Position numbers and translations under genes: made by a program. The notes below the pieces were generated by a model that was given only the letters and a program-made list of their open reading frames with translations, made no database searches and was not told where the DNA came from. From positions 1-37,723 of the forward strand of contig NZ_PPXC01000024.1 in the NCBI RefSeq assembly GCF_002909445.1: a stretch of DNA of 37,723 nt, given 5' to 3'. The stretch's first letter is position 1. Each line of letters begins with the position of its first letter. Source of the stretch: Arthrobacter glacialis. Lineage in GTDB: Bacteria > Actinomycetota > Actinomycetes > Actinomycetales > Micrococcaceae. Of the stretch, positions 15,504-23,989 are shown piece by piece.

Positions 15504-16225
15504 TGGCCGGGCCGCACGCGCGTTGCTTGCAAGTGTTCACGCAGAACTGGCACATGACGCCGGCTGACAGGCAATACATCATTGGCCACCGAGACCGTGG
15601 GCTTGGCAGCACCCAGCTTCAGGGCCGTCACAAATTGCATGCACACCAGGTATGACCTGTGAATTCGAAGGAACCCGGAATCTGCCCAGCGCTGTTCCAG
15701 GTCTGCCAGCGGAACACGGATCAAGTAGCTGGCCTCTGCCGTGTGCAGGCGTGCGTAGTCACCCTGGGCCTGAACAAATCGGACCTCATCGAGCCTGATG
15801 AGCCGGCTGACACCGCCCTGGTCCACGGTGATCATTTCCACCTCCTCGACGGGTGCGGGATGGGCCACCAGATCCACCACCCTGTCCACCGTGCGGGTGA
15901 GACGTTCCGTGCGCAGCGGTTTGAGGAGGTAGTCCACAGCTGCCAGTTCAAACGCTTCCAGAGCCCTGTCGTCGTCGGCCGTCACAAAGACCACTACCGG
16001 CGGGTTGCTGCGCCGGCCAATCACCTGGGCCAGCTCCAGACCCGACAATCCGGGCATGTGGATGTCCAGAAAAACAGCGTCAACGTCGTGGTGTTCCAGC
16101 AGTTCCAGTGCTTCGGCGCCGTTCATTGCCTTGTAGATCTTGCCAATGCGGGGGTCGCGATTCAGCAGGAAAGCCAGCTCATCCACAGCCGGCAGCTCGT
16201 CGTCAGCGACAAGAACGTTAATCAT
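15500..16225 (-). CDS. LytTR-family response regulator
   Basis: 241 residues. A CheY-like receiver spans roughly 1-120, with acidic pair DD at 8-9, phosphoacceptor D54 in VFLDIHMPGLSGLELA and the lysine in YLLKPLRTERL. A LytTR DNA-binding domain covers about 130-236, with IHRSYLV and PVSRRHVPVL motifs. LytTR proteins bind direct repeats upstream of the genes they control. Partner kinase is the adjacent LytS-type gene; targets are probably the two flanking symporter transcripts, as E. coli BtsR and YpdB control carboxylate transporters. The ATG at 16225 has only a weak ribosome site. Confidence 0.93.
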   Translation of the reverse strand: MINVLVADDELPAVDELAFLLNRDPRIGKIYKAMNGAEALELLEHHDVDAVFLDIHMPGLSGLELAQVIGRRSNPPVVVFVTADDDRALEAFELAAVDYLLKPLRTERLTRTVDRVVDLVAHPAPVEEVEMITVDQGGVSRLIRLDEVRFVQAQGDYARLHTAEASYLIRVPLADLEQRWADSGFLRIHRSYLVCMQFVTALKLGAAKPTVSVANDVLPVSRRHVPVLREHLQATRVRPGQ

Positions 16226-16240
16226 GGGCTAAGCCTAGCC

Positions 16241-16291
16241 GCCGAGGGGCCCCAGCCGAGCGAAGCGAGGAATGGGGGATGCGGTTGGGTA
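16241..16291 (-). repeat. Stop-abutting hairpin repeat, minus-strand copy
   Basis: Read on the minus strand just after the kinase stop it gives CCTCGCTTCGCTCGG, then GGGGCCCCTCGGC. This matches the CCTCGC-loop-GCTCGG-CCC-CTCGG framework at 6898-6956. It fills the kinase-regulator gap, so it is transcribed within the operon. Confidence 0.5.
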
Positions 16292-17527
16292 TCAGGCGTC
16301 GTGCCCGGGCTGGTTCTTGGGCACCGTCATGGTGATCAGCATGCCGTGGCCAATGCCAGTGTCCACGGTCAGTCCATGCTCATCGCCGTAGACTTGCCGC
16401 AGCCGGGCATCAACATTGCGCAGACCCACGTGGGTGCCATCGTGCTGCCCGGCCAGCACCAGCCGCAGTTGCTCCGGGTCCATCCCCACGCCGTCGTCCT
16501 CGATGGTCACCTCGGTGAAGGCGCCAAGGTCCCTGGCGCAAATCTGCACCAGCCCCTTGCCCACCTTCGCCTCAAGGCCATGACGGACCGCGTTCTCCAC
16601 CAGCGGCTGCAGGCTCAGGAAGGGAATCACGGTGCTGAGGACCTCCGGGGCAATTTGCAGACTCACCTGGAGTCTGTCGCCAAAACGGGCGTTTTCCAGC
16701 AGCAAGTACCTGTCGATGCAGCGCAGTTCCTCGGCAAGGGTAGTGAAATCCCCGTGCCGGCGGAACGAATACCGGGTGAAATCAGCGAACTCCACCACCA
16801 AGTCCCGGGCTCGTTGGGGATCGGTGTTGATGAAGGAGGCGATGGCGTTCAGTGAGTTGTAGATGAAATGCGGGCTGATTTGTGCCCGCAACGCCCGGAC
16901 TTCGGCCTCTGCCAGTAGCGTGCGTGAGGAGCTGAGTTCGGCCAGTTCCAGCTGGGCCGACACCCAGGCCGCCACCTCATTGGTGGCACGGACCAGGCCT
17001 GCCGTGGGTGTTTTGGACAATATGATCACGCAACCCACAGCCCGCGAGTCCACTGTCAACGGGCAAATAACGGCGGCCTTGAGATCAGAGTCTTCACGGG
17101 GCAGCCCCAGTGATTCACGCAGCGGCTGATCCAGCCTAGCCACTTGGGTGCGGCCATTGCTCAGGGCTTTTGCCACCAAGTCCATGACGACAGCGGAATC
17201 GGGCTGTTTTGCCGCGGATCCGGCACCGTCCCACGCCAGCAGGCGGGAGTCGTCCGTCATGGCAAATGCGGCGCAATTGAGCAGCGAGCGCAGCTGTTTG
17301 CTGGCTTTCAAGGCCCCTGCAGGTTCCAGACCGTTCCGCAGCTGGGCACCTGCGGCGGCGGCTGAATGCAGTGCGGCAAACGTTGCGTGCTCGGCTTCGG
17401 TGCCCAGCTCCCTGTGCGAACGAGAGAGACGGAATCCTAGTGCGGCCACAATGGCGATGGCGGCGATCACCACCGCAATTGCGGTGATGAGCAGCAGCGT
17501 TGACTCACTCAGCACAGGAGATGACAT
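16292..17527 (-). CDS. LytS-type sensor histidine kinase
   Basis: 411 residues: one N-terminal membrane helix (about 11-33), a GAF-like domain (about 70-195), then a His_kinase (PF06580) module with H220 in AQISPHFIYNSLNAIASF and a C-terminal ATPase with N-box LQPLVENAVRHGLEAK and G-box DDGVGMDP. The kinase would sense its signal in the cytosol or membrane and phosphorylate the LytTR regulator. E. coli relatives BtsS and YpdA respond to pyruvate, so a carboxylate cue is plausible. It is the first gene of the minus-strand operon, and its start faces the DUF485-actP unit. Confidence 0.92.
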   Translation of the reverse strand: MSSPVLSESTLLLITAIAVVIAAIAIVAALGFRLSRSHRELGTEAEHATFAALHSAAAAGAQLRNGLEPAGALKASKQLRSLLNCAAFAMTDDSRLLAWDGAGSAAKQPDSAVVMDLVAKALSNGRTQVARLDQPLRESLGLPREDSDLKAAVICPLTVDSRAVGCVIILSKTPTAGLVRATNEVAAWVSAQLELAELSSSRTLLAEAEVRALRAQISPHFIYNSLNAIASFINTDPQRARDLVVEFADFTRYSFRRHGDFTTLAEELRCIDRYLLLENARFGDRLQVSLQIAPEVLSTVIPFLSLQPLVENAVRHGLEAKVGKGLVQICARDLGAFTEVTIEDDGVGMDPEQLRLVLAGQHDGTHVGLRNVDARLRQVYGDEHGLTVDTGIGHGMLITMTVPKNQPGHDA

Positions 17528-17701
17528 GGACTAAAGACTAGCTTCTCTCGGCTTCCGAAGCCTTTATGGGGTGGGGAAGTCTGTTGAAACTGCCGTTGGG
17601 CGCAGCAGTCATGCCGTTCACCGCGGAGGCCACCAAAGCCCTCGGAAATGTGACCCGTTGCACTCCATAGTGAAAGGGATCACATCACTCAAGGAGGAAT
17701 G
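17528..17701. promoter_or_regulatory. Shared control region between the two symporter transcripts
   Basis: About 174 nt hold the promoters for both the kinase operon and DUF485-actP. A GGCTTC-C-GAAGCC inverted repeat lies at 17550-17562. A strong AAGGAGG site at 17691-17697 serves the DUF485 gene. LytTR direct repeats could lie here but I could not define them. Confidence 0.5.
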
Positions 17702-18076
17702 ATGGGTAATTCTGCCCACGCAAGTAACGAGTTTCCGGTGGACTTCATAGCCGAGCAGAACTCGGAGGAGTTCAAGGCGCTCAAGAAGTCCCACCGAAGC
17801 TTTGTTTTCCCCGTTGCCATTGGTTTTTTGGTTTGGTACTTCGCCTACGTCCTGCTGGCTGCCTACGCCCATGACTTCATGTCCATCAAAGTCTGGGACA
17901 ACATCAACATTGGCTTGATTCTGGGCCTGCTGCAGTTCGTCACCACTTTCGGCATCACCACTTGGTATGTCACTTACGCCAACCGCAAACTCGATCCCCA
18001 GGCGGCAGTGATTCGCCAACGGCTGGAAGCACAGATCGAGTCAGCCAACCAGCCCAAAGAAAAGGAAGAGGTCTAA
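17702..18076 (+). CDS. DUF485 family membrane protein
   Basis: About 124 residues from the second ATG at 17702, better spaced to AAGGAG than the ATG at 17699. A soluble N-terminus (SEEFKALKKSHRSFVFP) leads to two helices (VAIGFLVWYFAYVLLAAYA and INIGLILGLLQFVTTFGITTWY). The YVTYANRKLDP end is typical of DUF485 (PF04341, YjcH-like). These small proteins are encoded just before acetate permeases across bacteria and may be an accessory subunit. The actP GTG follows after three bases. Confidence 0.92.
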   Translation: MGNSAHASNEFPVDFIAEQNSEEFKALKKSHRSFVFPVAIGFLVWYFAYVLLAAYAHDFMSIKVWDNINIGLILGLLQFVTTFGITTWYVTYANRKLDPQAAVIRQRLEAQIESANQPKEKEEV

Positions 18077-18079
18077 GCC

Positions 18080-19732
18080 GTGAGCCTGTCCTCCACGCTT
18101 CACAGCGTTGCCCCGCTGGCCCAGTCGCTCAGCGACCAGACCAAGGAAAACTCGTGGATCAACATCTTGATCTTCGTTGGATTCGTGGCTGTCACCATGA
18201 TTGTGGTGTTCCGGGCCAGCCGAAACAACAACACGGCCGCTGACTACTACGCGGCCGGCCGCTCCTTCTCCGGCGGGCAGAACGGTACAGCCATTGCTGG
18301 CGACTACCTTTCCGCTGCCTCCTTCTTGGGCATCACCGGCGCCATCGCCGTCAACGGCTACGACGGCTTCCTGTACTCGATCGGCTTCCTGGTGGCGTGG
18401 CTGGTGGCCCTGCTCCTGGTGGCCGAACTCCTGCGCAATACAGGCAAGTTCACCATGGCGGACGTGCTCTCCTTCCGCCTGAAGCAGCGCCCCGTTCGCA
18501 TCGCGGCAGCCACCACCACGTTGGTAGTGTGCTTCTTCTACCTGCTGGCCCAGATGGCCGGCGCCGGCGGGCTCGTCTCGCTGCTCCTCGGACTGGACAG
18601 CAGCAACAAAGCCGGGCAGAACGTGGTCATCGCTGTTGTAGGCGTCCTGATGATTGTCTATGTATTAATCGGTGGCATGAAGGGCACCACATGGGTGCAG
18701 ATCATCAAGGCGTTCCTGCTCATTATTGGTGCCGGCATCATGACGATCATTGTGCTGGCCATGCACGGCTTCAACCTCTCAACCCTGATGGAAGCCGCCG
18801 TTCAGACCTCCATTGCCGAGGGCGGTGCCGGGGAGGCGCTACTCAACCCAGGCGCCCAGTACGGTAAAGCTCCGCTGGACTTCATCTCCTTGGCACTGGC
18901 ACTGGTGTTGGGAACGGCGGCCCTGCCGCACGTGCTCATGCGCTTCTACACAGTTCCCACGGCCAAGGAAGCCCGCAAGTCTGTGGTGTGGGCAATATGG
19001 CTCATCGGCGGCTTCTACGTCTTCACGCTGGTACTTGGTTATGGTGCCGGCGCCTTGATCGGCAAGGAAGCCATCCTGGCAGCACCCGGCGGCGTCAATG
19101 CAGCCGCACCGCTGCTGGCCTTCGTGATCGGCGGACCGCTGCTACTTGGGTTTATCTCAGCCGTGGCATTCGCCACGATCCTGGCCGTGGTTGCCGGACT
19201 AACCATCACCGCGGCGGCATCCTTTGCCCATGACATTTACTCCAACGTCATCGTCAAGGGCGAGCCCAAGCCGGAGATGGAAGTCAAGGTTGCCCGCCGC
19301 ACAGTCATTGTCATCGGTGTGGTGGCAATAGGCGGCGGCATTTTGGCCAACGGCCAGAACATCGCCTTCCTGGTGGCCCTGGCATTCGCCGTGGCAGCCT
19401 CGGCCAACCTGCCCACCATTGTCTACTCGCTGTTCTGGAAGAAGTTCACCACCCAGGGCGCACTGTGGAGCATGTACGGCGGACTCGCCTCAGCCATCAT
19501 CTTGATCGCATTCTCGCCAGTGGTTTCCGGCAGCCCCAAGGCCATGATCCCCGGCGCCGACTTCGCCTGGTTCCCGCTGGCCAACCCGGGCATCGTCTCC
19601 ATCCCGCTGGCATTCTTCCTGGGCTGGTTGGGCACGGTACTGGATAAGAACACCGAGGATCCGCGCATCCAGGCGGAGATGGATGTCCGGTCACTGACGG
19701 GTGTTGGTGCCGAGAAGGCGTCCGACCACTAG
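18080..19732 (+). CDS. actP: Cation:acetate symporter (ActP-like)
   Basis: A 550-residue SSS-family permease with about 13 helices. Motifs include DYYAAGRSFSGGQNGTAIAG and DYLSAASFLGITG at the N-terminus and GTAALPHVLMRFYTVP in the middle, both ActP hallmarks. It imports acetate, and in relatives also pyruvate or glycolate, with sodium or protons. The GTG start at 18080 is preceded by AAGGAAGAGG in the DUF485 gene end. It pairs with DUF485 in one transcript, ended by two hairpins. A second, more divergent symporter lies across the LytSR pair, so affinity or substrate probably differs between the two. Confidence 0.93.
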   Translation: MSLSSTLHSVAPLAQSLSDQTKENSWINILIFVGFVAVTMIVVFRASRNNNTAADYYAAGRSFSGGQNGTAIAGDYLSAASFLGITGAIAVNGYDGFLYSIGFLVAWLVALLLVAELLRNTGKFTMADVLSFRLKQRPVRIAAATTTLVVCFFYLLAQMAGAGGLVSLLLGLDSSNKAGQNVVIAVVGVLMIVYVLIGGMKGTTWVQIIKAFLLIIGAGIMTIIVLAMHGFNLSTLMEAAVQTSIAEGGAGEALLNPGAQYGKAPLDFISLALALVLGTAALPHVLMRFYTVPTAKEARKSVVWAIWLIGGFYVFTLVLGYGAGALIGKEAILAAPGGVNAAAPLLAFVIGGPLLLGFISAVAFATILAVVAGLTITAAASFAHDIYSNVIVKGEPKPEMEVKVARRTVIVIGVVAIGGGILANGQNIAFLVALAFAVAASANLPTIVYSLFWKKFTTQGALWSMYGGLASAIILIAFSPVVSGSPKAMIPGADFAWFPLANPGIVSIPLAFFLGWLGTVLDKNTEDPRIQAEMDVRSLTGVGAEKASDH

Positions 19733-19800
19733 TCCCCACGCCCTCCCGAAGCGCAGCCGCTGGCGCGTCTGCGCTTCGGGTCCCTCGGGCGCGGGGGCCC
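19733..19800 (+). repeat. Stop-abutting hairpin repeat, copy 2
   Basis: One base sits in common position after the actP TAG, then CCCCACGCCCTCCC. A perfect 12-bp stem CCCGAAGCGCAG/CTGCGCTTCGGG (19745-19780) and a CCCTCGGGCGCG-GGGGCCC end follow. The outer blocks match those at 6898-6956, while the central stem differs in sequence. It probably ends or protects the actP mRNA. Confidence 0.65.
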
Positions 19801-19815
19801 AGCAGCTCCTCCCCA

Positions 19816-19867
19816 GCAAGAGGCCCCGTCCTTTCGTCACTTACGACGAAACGACGGGGCCTCTTGC
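19816..19867. terminator. Bidirectional terminator between actP and convergent gene
   Basis: GCAAGAGGCCCCGTC (19816-19830) pairs perfectly with GACGGGGCCTCTTGC (19853-19867). An inner TTTCGT/ACGAAA pairing adds to it. It lies between actP and the convergent gene ending at 19895. Confidence 0.85.
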
Positions 19868-19894
19868 GTGCAGCCACACGGGGGCTCGTGGATG

Positions 19895-20647
19895 CTAGTG
19901 GTGGTGGTCTTGATTCTTCAGCTGCTCAATATTGCTGGGAACCGAAGGGCTGTCAGGGGTGTCGCTGTGTCCGGAGTGGGGGACGGCGAGTTCACCGGCC
20001 GTGGAGGCTGCCATTCCCACTGTAGTTAGGGCGGCGACCAAGACTGAGGCTGCGAAAAGCGTGCCAACCACTGCCGCCGCTGTTGGTTCCGTCCGGGTTC
20101 TGGGTTCCTGCCGCAGGGCCGCGTTCCGCCGCCAGCCAAGGACGGCTATGACGGACAATTCCAAAGCCAGCAGTGAAGCCAAGGTGATGTCAAAGGTTCG
20201 GCTGGCTTCAGGCATCCGCCACACACCCAGCAGCAGTCCGGTCAGGTGGAATAGGGCGGCTATCGAGACAACGAGCCGCAGCGTGTCCGCTCGCCTCATG
20301 GTGCCGCTTCTGAAGGAAACGAAGCCGTATGTCAGTGCCCCCAGTCCGTAAACAGCCGAGGCGATGCCTGCCGCCCACTGCCACGGTGCGGTGGCCAGCA
20401 ATCCGCGTCCTGCCTCGGTGCTGGCGGCTTCCCCGCTGATTGTTTCCCCGCCCATGCCCGGAAGCAAGCTTGATGCTGCAGCGCTCGCCAACGCGGCGAT
20501 GCCCAGCAGTGCCAAACTTGTATAAAGCGAAGAAAGTTCAGTGCCCGTCCGGGTGCTGCCCTCAAGCCGTCGCCGGCCGCTGGGTAGAACCCTGGCGGGA
20601 CCCCGCCCGGCAACGGGCGGGGCTCCCAGATGCTGGGCGGTTGTCAT
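19895..20647 (-). CDS. Five-helix membrane protein, function unknown
   Basis: 250 residues. A basic N-terminal 35 residues leads to about five hydrophobic helices (near 40-66, 89-112, 123-143, 151-171, 192-217). The outer or cytosolic C-terminus is hydrophilic with scattered histidines (PHSGHSDTPD and a DHHH end), which might bind metal. I do not recognise the family. The start lies two bases beyond the stop of the DUF4383 gene, so the pair are coupled. Confidence 0.7.
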   Translation of the reverse strand: MTTAQHLGAPPVAGRGPARVLPSGRRRLEGSTRTGTELSSLYTSLALLGIAALASAAASSLLPGMGGETISGEAASTEAGRGLLATAPWQWAAGIASAVYGLGALTYGFVSFRSGTMRRADTLRLVVSIAALFHLTGLLLGVWRMPEASRTFDITLASLLALELSVIAVLGWRRNAALRQEPRTRTEPTAAAVVGTLFAASVLVAALTTVGMAASTAGELAVPHSGHSDTPDSPSVPSNIEQLKNQDHHH

Positions 20648-20649
20648 GC

Positions 20650-21054
20650 TCAGGCGATTCGTGCTGCGACGGCGCGGTCCTGGGAGAGACCAACTGCCAG
20701 CAGAACAAATGCGCTGCCCAGGTGAAGGACGTTGCCAGCGCCGTTGAGGGCAATGATGTTCAACGCGGTTCCGGGAAGGAACAACCCGACGATTCCCACC
20801 AGCAGATAAACGGCTCCCACAGTGGAGTTCATGGCCTTGGCGGCACGGACATTTGAGAGCCCGGCCAGCAGCAGTGCTGCACCGATGGCCAGGTGGATGA
20901 TGTTGTGCAGGGGGTTGACCTCAAAGACGATCACGTTCCTGCCCTCAGTGGCGAAGAAGCCGATCCCGCTGGTCACGAAGAAACCCCAGATGCCGACTAC
21001 GAGGTAAACGGCGCCGAAAACGGTGGCCAGCAATCTGTTCGGTGAAGTGCGCAT
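20650..21054 (-). CDS. DUF4383 membrane protein
   Basis: 134 residues with four hydrophobic helices. The paired motifs NPLHNIIHLAIGAALLLAG and NGAGNVLHLGSAFVLLAVG are an internal repeat, characteristic of DUF4383. Function is not known; the family is common in actinobacteria. An AAAAGGA site precedes the ATG at 21054. It leads a two-gene minus-strand unit. Confidence 0.87.
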   Translation of the reverse strand: MRTSPNRLLATVFGAVYLVVGIWGFFVTSGIGFFATEGRNVIVFEVNPLHNIIHLAIGAALLLAGLSNVRAAKAMNSTVGAVYLLVGIVGLFLPGTALNIIALNGAGNVLHLGSAFVLLAVGLSQDRAVAARIA

Positions 21055-21177
21055 GATGATTAGTCCTTTTCCTGACGACGAAGAAAGTATTTTCTTACGT
21101 CCTGTCCCGAGAGGGCTCCCTACGAACCCATGACAGTAGTTCGGAGTGTGCAGGATTGCGGATTGGGTGCAGGGGAA

Positions 21178-21648
21178 CTATTTTCCCAGTTCCCTTTGCA
21201 GCAGGGGAGTAAGCCGGAAAGGAACCAGCTCATTCATGGCCAGGGAAGTTTCCGTGCGTTCCACGCCGTCGCACGCCAAGATCTTTCCATTGATCCGGAA
21301 AAGGTCCTCCGCACCCTTGGATACCACGCGCACCAGCAAATCTTCCCGCCCGCTGAGGCCGTGCACCTCCACGACTTCGGGAATGGAGGCCAGGGATGAG
21401 GCCAGATCGCCCAACTTTTGTTGCTGCACATGCACAGAAATAAAGGCAGTCAAGGGGTACCCCAAGGCTGCCGTGCTGACCCGGTGGTCAAAGTTCAAAA
21501 AGGCGTTCCGCTTCTCCAGGGATGCCAAGCGGGCCTGGACAGTATTGCGCGACAAACCAAGGGTGGCGGCCATTGCCACCACTGTTTGGCGCGGATCCGC
21601 CACCATGGCCAAAAGTATGCGGGCGTCTGTTCCGTCTAAAGTATGCAT
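21178..21648 (-). CDS. Lrp/AsnC-family regulator, probable bkd regulator
   Basis: 157 residues from the ATG at 21648 (MHTLDGTDARILLAM), the usual Lrp length. A longer frame to 21774 has an untypical Cys/His-rich start and is not supported. The N-terminal winged helix-turn-helix (VVAMAATLGLSRNTVQARLASLEKR) is followed by a RAM ligand-binding domain (VHGLSGREDLLVRVVSKGAEDL). Lrp-type BkdR proteins control branched-chain keto-acid dehydrogenase genes in response to amino acids. It is divergent from the E1-E2 operon, which supports that role. Confidence 0.9.
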   Translation of the reverse strand: MHTLDGTDARILLAMVADPRQTVVAMAATLGLSRNTVQARLASLEKRNAFLNFDHRVSTAALGYPLTAFISVHVQQQKLGDLASSLASIPEVVEVHGLSGREDLLVRVVSKGAEDLFRINGKILACDGVERTETSLAMNELVPFRLTPLLQRELGK

Positions 21649-21787
21649 AATGCGCAGGTTAGCACGATCGCACCAGCGTAAACAGGGCATAATGATCAGG
21701 TTTCGAAAAGGACATTGCGCCACCTGACCTCCGTGAGTAGGGTCACAGTGAGGGTAGTAATGGCGCTGCCCCACCGCGCGCGAACAA

Positions 21788-21817
21788 TTTTTCAGGCGGT
21801 TTGTGAGCCTGCAAAAA
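21788..21817. promoter_or_regulatory. Inverted repeat in the Lrp-bkd intergenic region
   Basis: TTTTT-CAGGC (21788-21797) and GCCTG-C-AAAAA (21807-21817) form a 10-bp inverted repeat with one bulged base and a 9-nt centre. It lies just ahead of the E1-alpha ribosome site. It may be an Lrp operator or an RNA stem. Confidence 0.45.
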
Positions 21818-21837
21818 ATCTAGGGAGGCGAACCACC

Positions 21838-22980
21838 GTGCTGGATACTTCGGCAAACACCGGGTCACCAACAGATTCAGTGATTCACCAACTCATAACG
21901 GCAACCGGCACCCGAGTTCCGGATGAGGTCCTCGCCCCGTTCGCGGCCGGCGTCGATAATGAACAATTACTCAAGCTGTACCAAGACATGGTGGTCATCA
22001 GGCGCATCGACTTTGAGGCCACGGCCCTGCAACGTCAGGGTCAGCTGGCCCTGTGGCCACCCATGCTAGGCCAGGAAGCGGCCCAAATTGGCTCAGTCCG
22101 GGCCTTGGTGGCTGAGGACTTCATCTTCCCCACGTACCGTGAAAACGGTGTTGCCTACTGCCGTGGCGCCAACCTTACCGGGATCATGAGCACCTGGCGT
22201 GGCAGCGCCAACACCGGCTGGGACCCCCATGAAATTAACATGGCCACGCCCCAAATCATTATTGGTGCACAAACGCTGCACGCCACCGGGTATGCCATGG
22301 GCCTGACCATGGAGGGCAAGGAATCACTGGCCATCGCCTACTTGGGAGACGGCGCAACCAGTCAGGGAGACGTCCACGAGGCCATGGTTTTTGCCGCCAG
22401 TTTCCAGGCACCGGTGATCTTCTTCTGCCAAAACAACCACTGGGCCATCTCAGAACCCGTGGGTCTGCAAGCCCATGTTCCCCTTGCTGGCCGCGCACCC
22501 GGCTACGGCATCCCCAGCCTGCGCGTCGACGGCAACGACGTCCTGGCCGTCCTCGCCGCAACGCAGTGGGCAGCAGCGCGTGCCCGCAGTGGCGGCGGAC
22601 CCAGTTTCATCGAGGCCGTCACCTACCGTATGGGCCCCCACACCACAGCCGATGACCCCACCCGCTACCGGGAGACGTCCGAATTGGAGGAGTGGCGCGG
22701 CAAGGATCCCATCGCCCGGGTGCGCGCACTCCTGACCAACAATGGAACGCTCGACGCCGGCGCTGAAGCCGAGGTTGCAGCTAAGGCCGACGCCGTGGCC
22801 GCCGAACTACGAGCAGGCTGCATAGGCATGCCAGATCCGGAACCAATGACACTTTTTGACAACGTTTATACCGGTGAGCACGCCATCCTGGACCGCCAGC
22901 GCGATCACTACTCACGGTATCTGGGCGGCTTTGCCGGGGCCCCTGCAGGCAACTCCAGCGCGGAAGGAAAACTGTCATGA
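21838..22980 (+). CDS. bkdA: 2-oxoacid dehydrogenase E1 alpha subunit (branched-chain type)
   Basis: About 380 residues from the GTG at 21838, with AGGGAGG upstream. The thiamine-diphosphate motif starts GDGATSQGDVHEA at residue 170 and ends at NN (199-200, FFCQNNHWAIS). The YRENGVAY and GPHTTADDPTRYR stretches are E1-alpha marks of branched-chain or pyruvate enzymes. The subunit decarboxylates a 2-oxoacid and passes the acyl group to lipoate on E2. The divergent Lrp gene and the leucine-type operon at 29.7 kb favour branched-chain substrates, but a pyruvate dehydrogenase role cannot be ruled out. It overlaps the next gene by four bases (ATGA). Confidence 0.92.
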   Translation: MLDTSANTGSPTDSVIHQLITATGTRVPDEVLAPFAAGVDNEQLLKLYQDMVVIRRIDFEATALQRQGQLALWPPMLGQEAAQIGSVRALVAEDFIFPTYRENGVAYCRGANLTGIMSTWRGSANTGWDPHEINMATPQIIIGAQTLHATGYAMGLTMEGKESLAIAYLGDGATSQGDVHEAMVFAASFQAPVIFFCQNNHWAISEPVGLQAHVPLAGRAPGYGIPSLRVDGNDVLAVLAATQWAAARARSGGGPSFIEAVTYRMGPHTTADDPTRYRETSELEEWRGKDPIARVRALLTNNGTLDAGAEAEVAAKADAVAAELRAGCIGMPDPEPMTLFDNVYTGEHAILDRQRDHYSRYLGGFAGAPAGNSSAEGKLS

Positions 22981-23987
22981 GCACTCTTACACTGACCCAA
23001 GCCATCAACGCCGGACTGCGCAGGGCCATGGACGACGACCCGAAAGTGGTCCTTCTGGGCGAGGATATTGGCACATTAGGCGGCGTTTTCCGGGTAACCG
23101 ACGGCCTGATGAAAGACTTTGGCTCCCACCGGGTCATCGACACCCCGCTGGCAGAAAGCGCCATCATTGGTACTGCCGTGGGGCTGGCCTACAAGGGTTT
23201 CCGGCCAGTGTGCGAGATCCAGTTCGACGGCTTCATCTACCCCGGCTTTGACCAAATCGTCTCCCAGGTAGCCAAGTTGCACATGCGCACCCATGGACAG
23301 GTGCGGATGCCGTTGACCATTCGCGTCCCCTTTGGTGGGGGCATCGGGTCCCCGGAACACCACTCCGAATCGCCTGAAGCCTATTTTGTGCACACCTCTG
23401 GGCTGCGCGTTGTCAGCGCCTCCAACCCGCAGGACGCCTACACACTGCTGCGCCAGGCCATTGCCAGCGATGACCCCGTGCTGTTCTTTGAACCCAAACG
23501 CCGCTACCACAGCAAAGGCGACGTGGACCTGGACGCGGACCTGGCACTGGCCCCCGCCATGGGCGCCGCCCGCGTGGTTTCCTCTGGCACCGACGTCACC
23601 CTGGTGACCTACGGCCCGCTGGTTGCGACGGCCTTGGACGCCGCCCGTGCCGCGGCCGACGACGGCATCTCCGTCGAGGTGATCGACCTGCGTTCCCTTT
23701 CGCCCATCGACTACGGCCCGCTGGAGGAATCCGTGCGCCGCACCGGACGCCTTGTCATCACGCATGAGGCCTCCGAAACTCTGGGCCTTGGCGCCGAAAT
23801 TGCTGCAGCCATGACCGAGCGCTGCTTCAATTACCTTGAGGCGGCCCCCGTGCGGATCACCGGATTCGATATCCCGTACCCGCCGTCCAAGCTTGAAAAG
23901 CACCATCTGCCCGATCTTGACCGCATGCTCGACGGCGTGGACCGCGCCTTGGGCCGTCCCAACTCCCTCACGGGGCTGGAAGGATGA
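22977..23987 (+). CDS. bkdB: 2-oxoacid dehydrogenase E1 beta subunit
   Basis: 336 residues, the usual E1-beta length. It has the LLGEDIGTLGGVFRVTDGL and DTPLAESAIIGTAVGLA stretches at the N-terminal part, then the transketolase C-terminal domain with EVIDLRSLSPIDYGP. With E1 alpha it forms the alpha2-beta2 decarboxylase. The ATG at 22977 overlaps the E1-alpha stop (ATGA), and its own stop overlaps the E2 region. Confidence 0.95.
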   Translation: MSTLTLTQAINAGLRRAMDDDPKVVLLGEDIGTLGGVFRVTDGLMKDFGSHRVIDTPLAESAIIGTAVGLAYKGFRPVCEIQFDGFIYPGFDQIVSQVAKLHMRTHGQVRMPLTIRVPFGGGIGSPEHHSESPEAYFVHTSGLRVVSASNPQDAYTLLRQAIASDDPVLFFEPKRRYHSKGDVDLDADLALAPAMGAARVVSSGTDVTLVTYGPLVATALDAARAAADDGISVEVIDLRSLSPIDYGPLEESVRRTGRLVITHEASETLGLGAEIAAAMTERCFNYLEAAPVRITGFDIPYPPSKLEKHHLPDLDRMLDGVDRALGRPNSLTGLEG

Positions 23988-23989
23988 CA

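Noticed and set aside
15659-16855. A long plus-strand frame over the LytTR regulator and kinase
   Set aside because: The minus strand encodes complete, well-conserved receiver, LytTR and kinase domains; the plus frame has no family signal.
21649-21774. N-terminal extension of the Lrp regulator up to 21774
   Set aside because: The added 42 residues are Cys/His-rich and unlike Lrp proteins; MHTLDGTDARIL is the usual family start.
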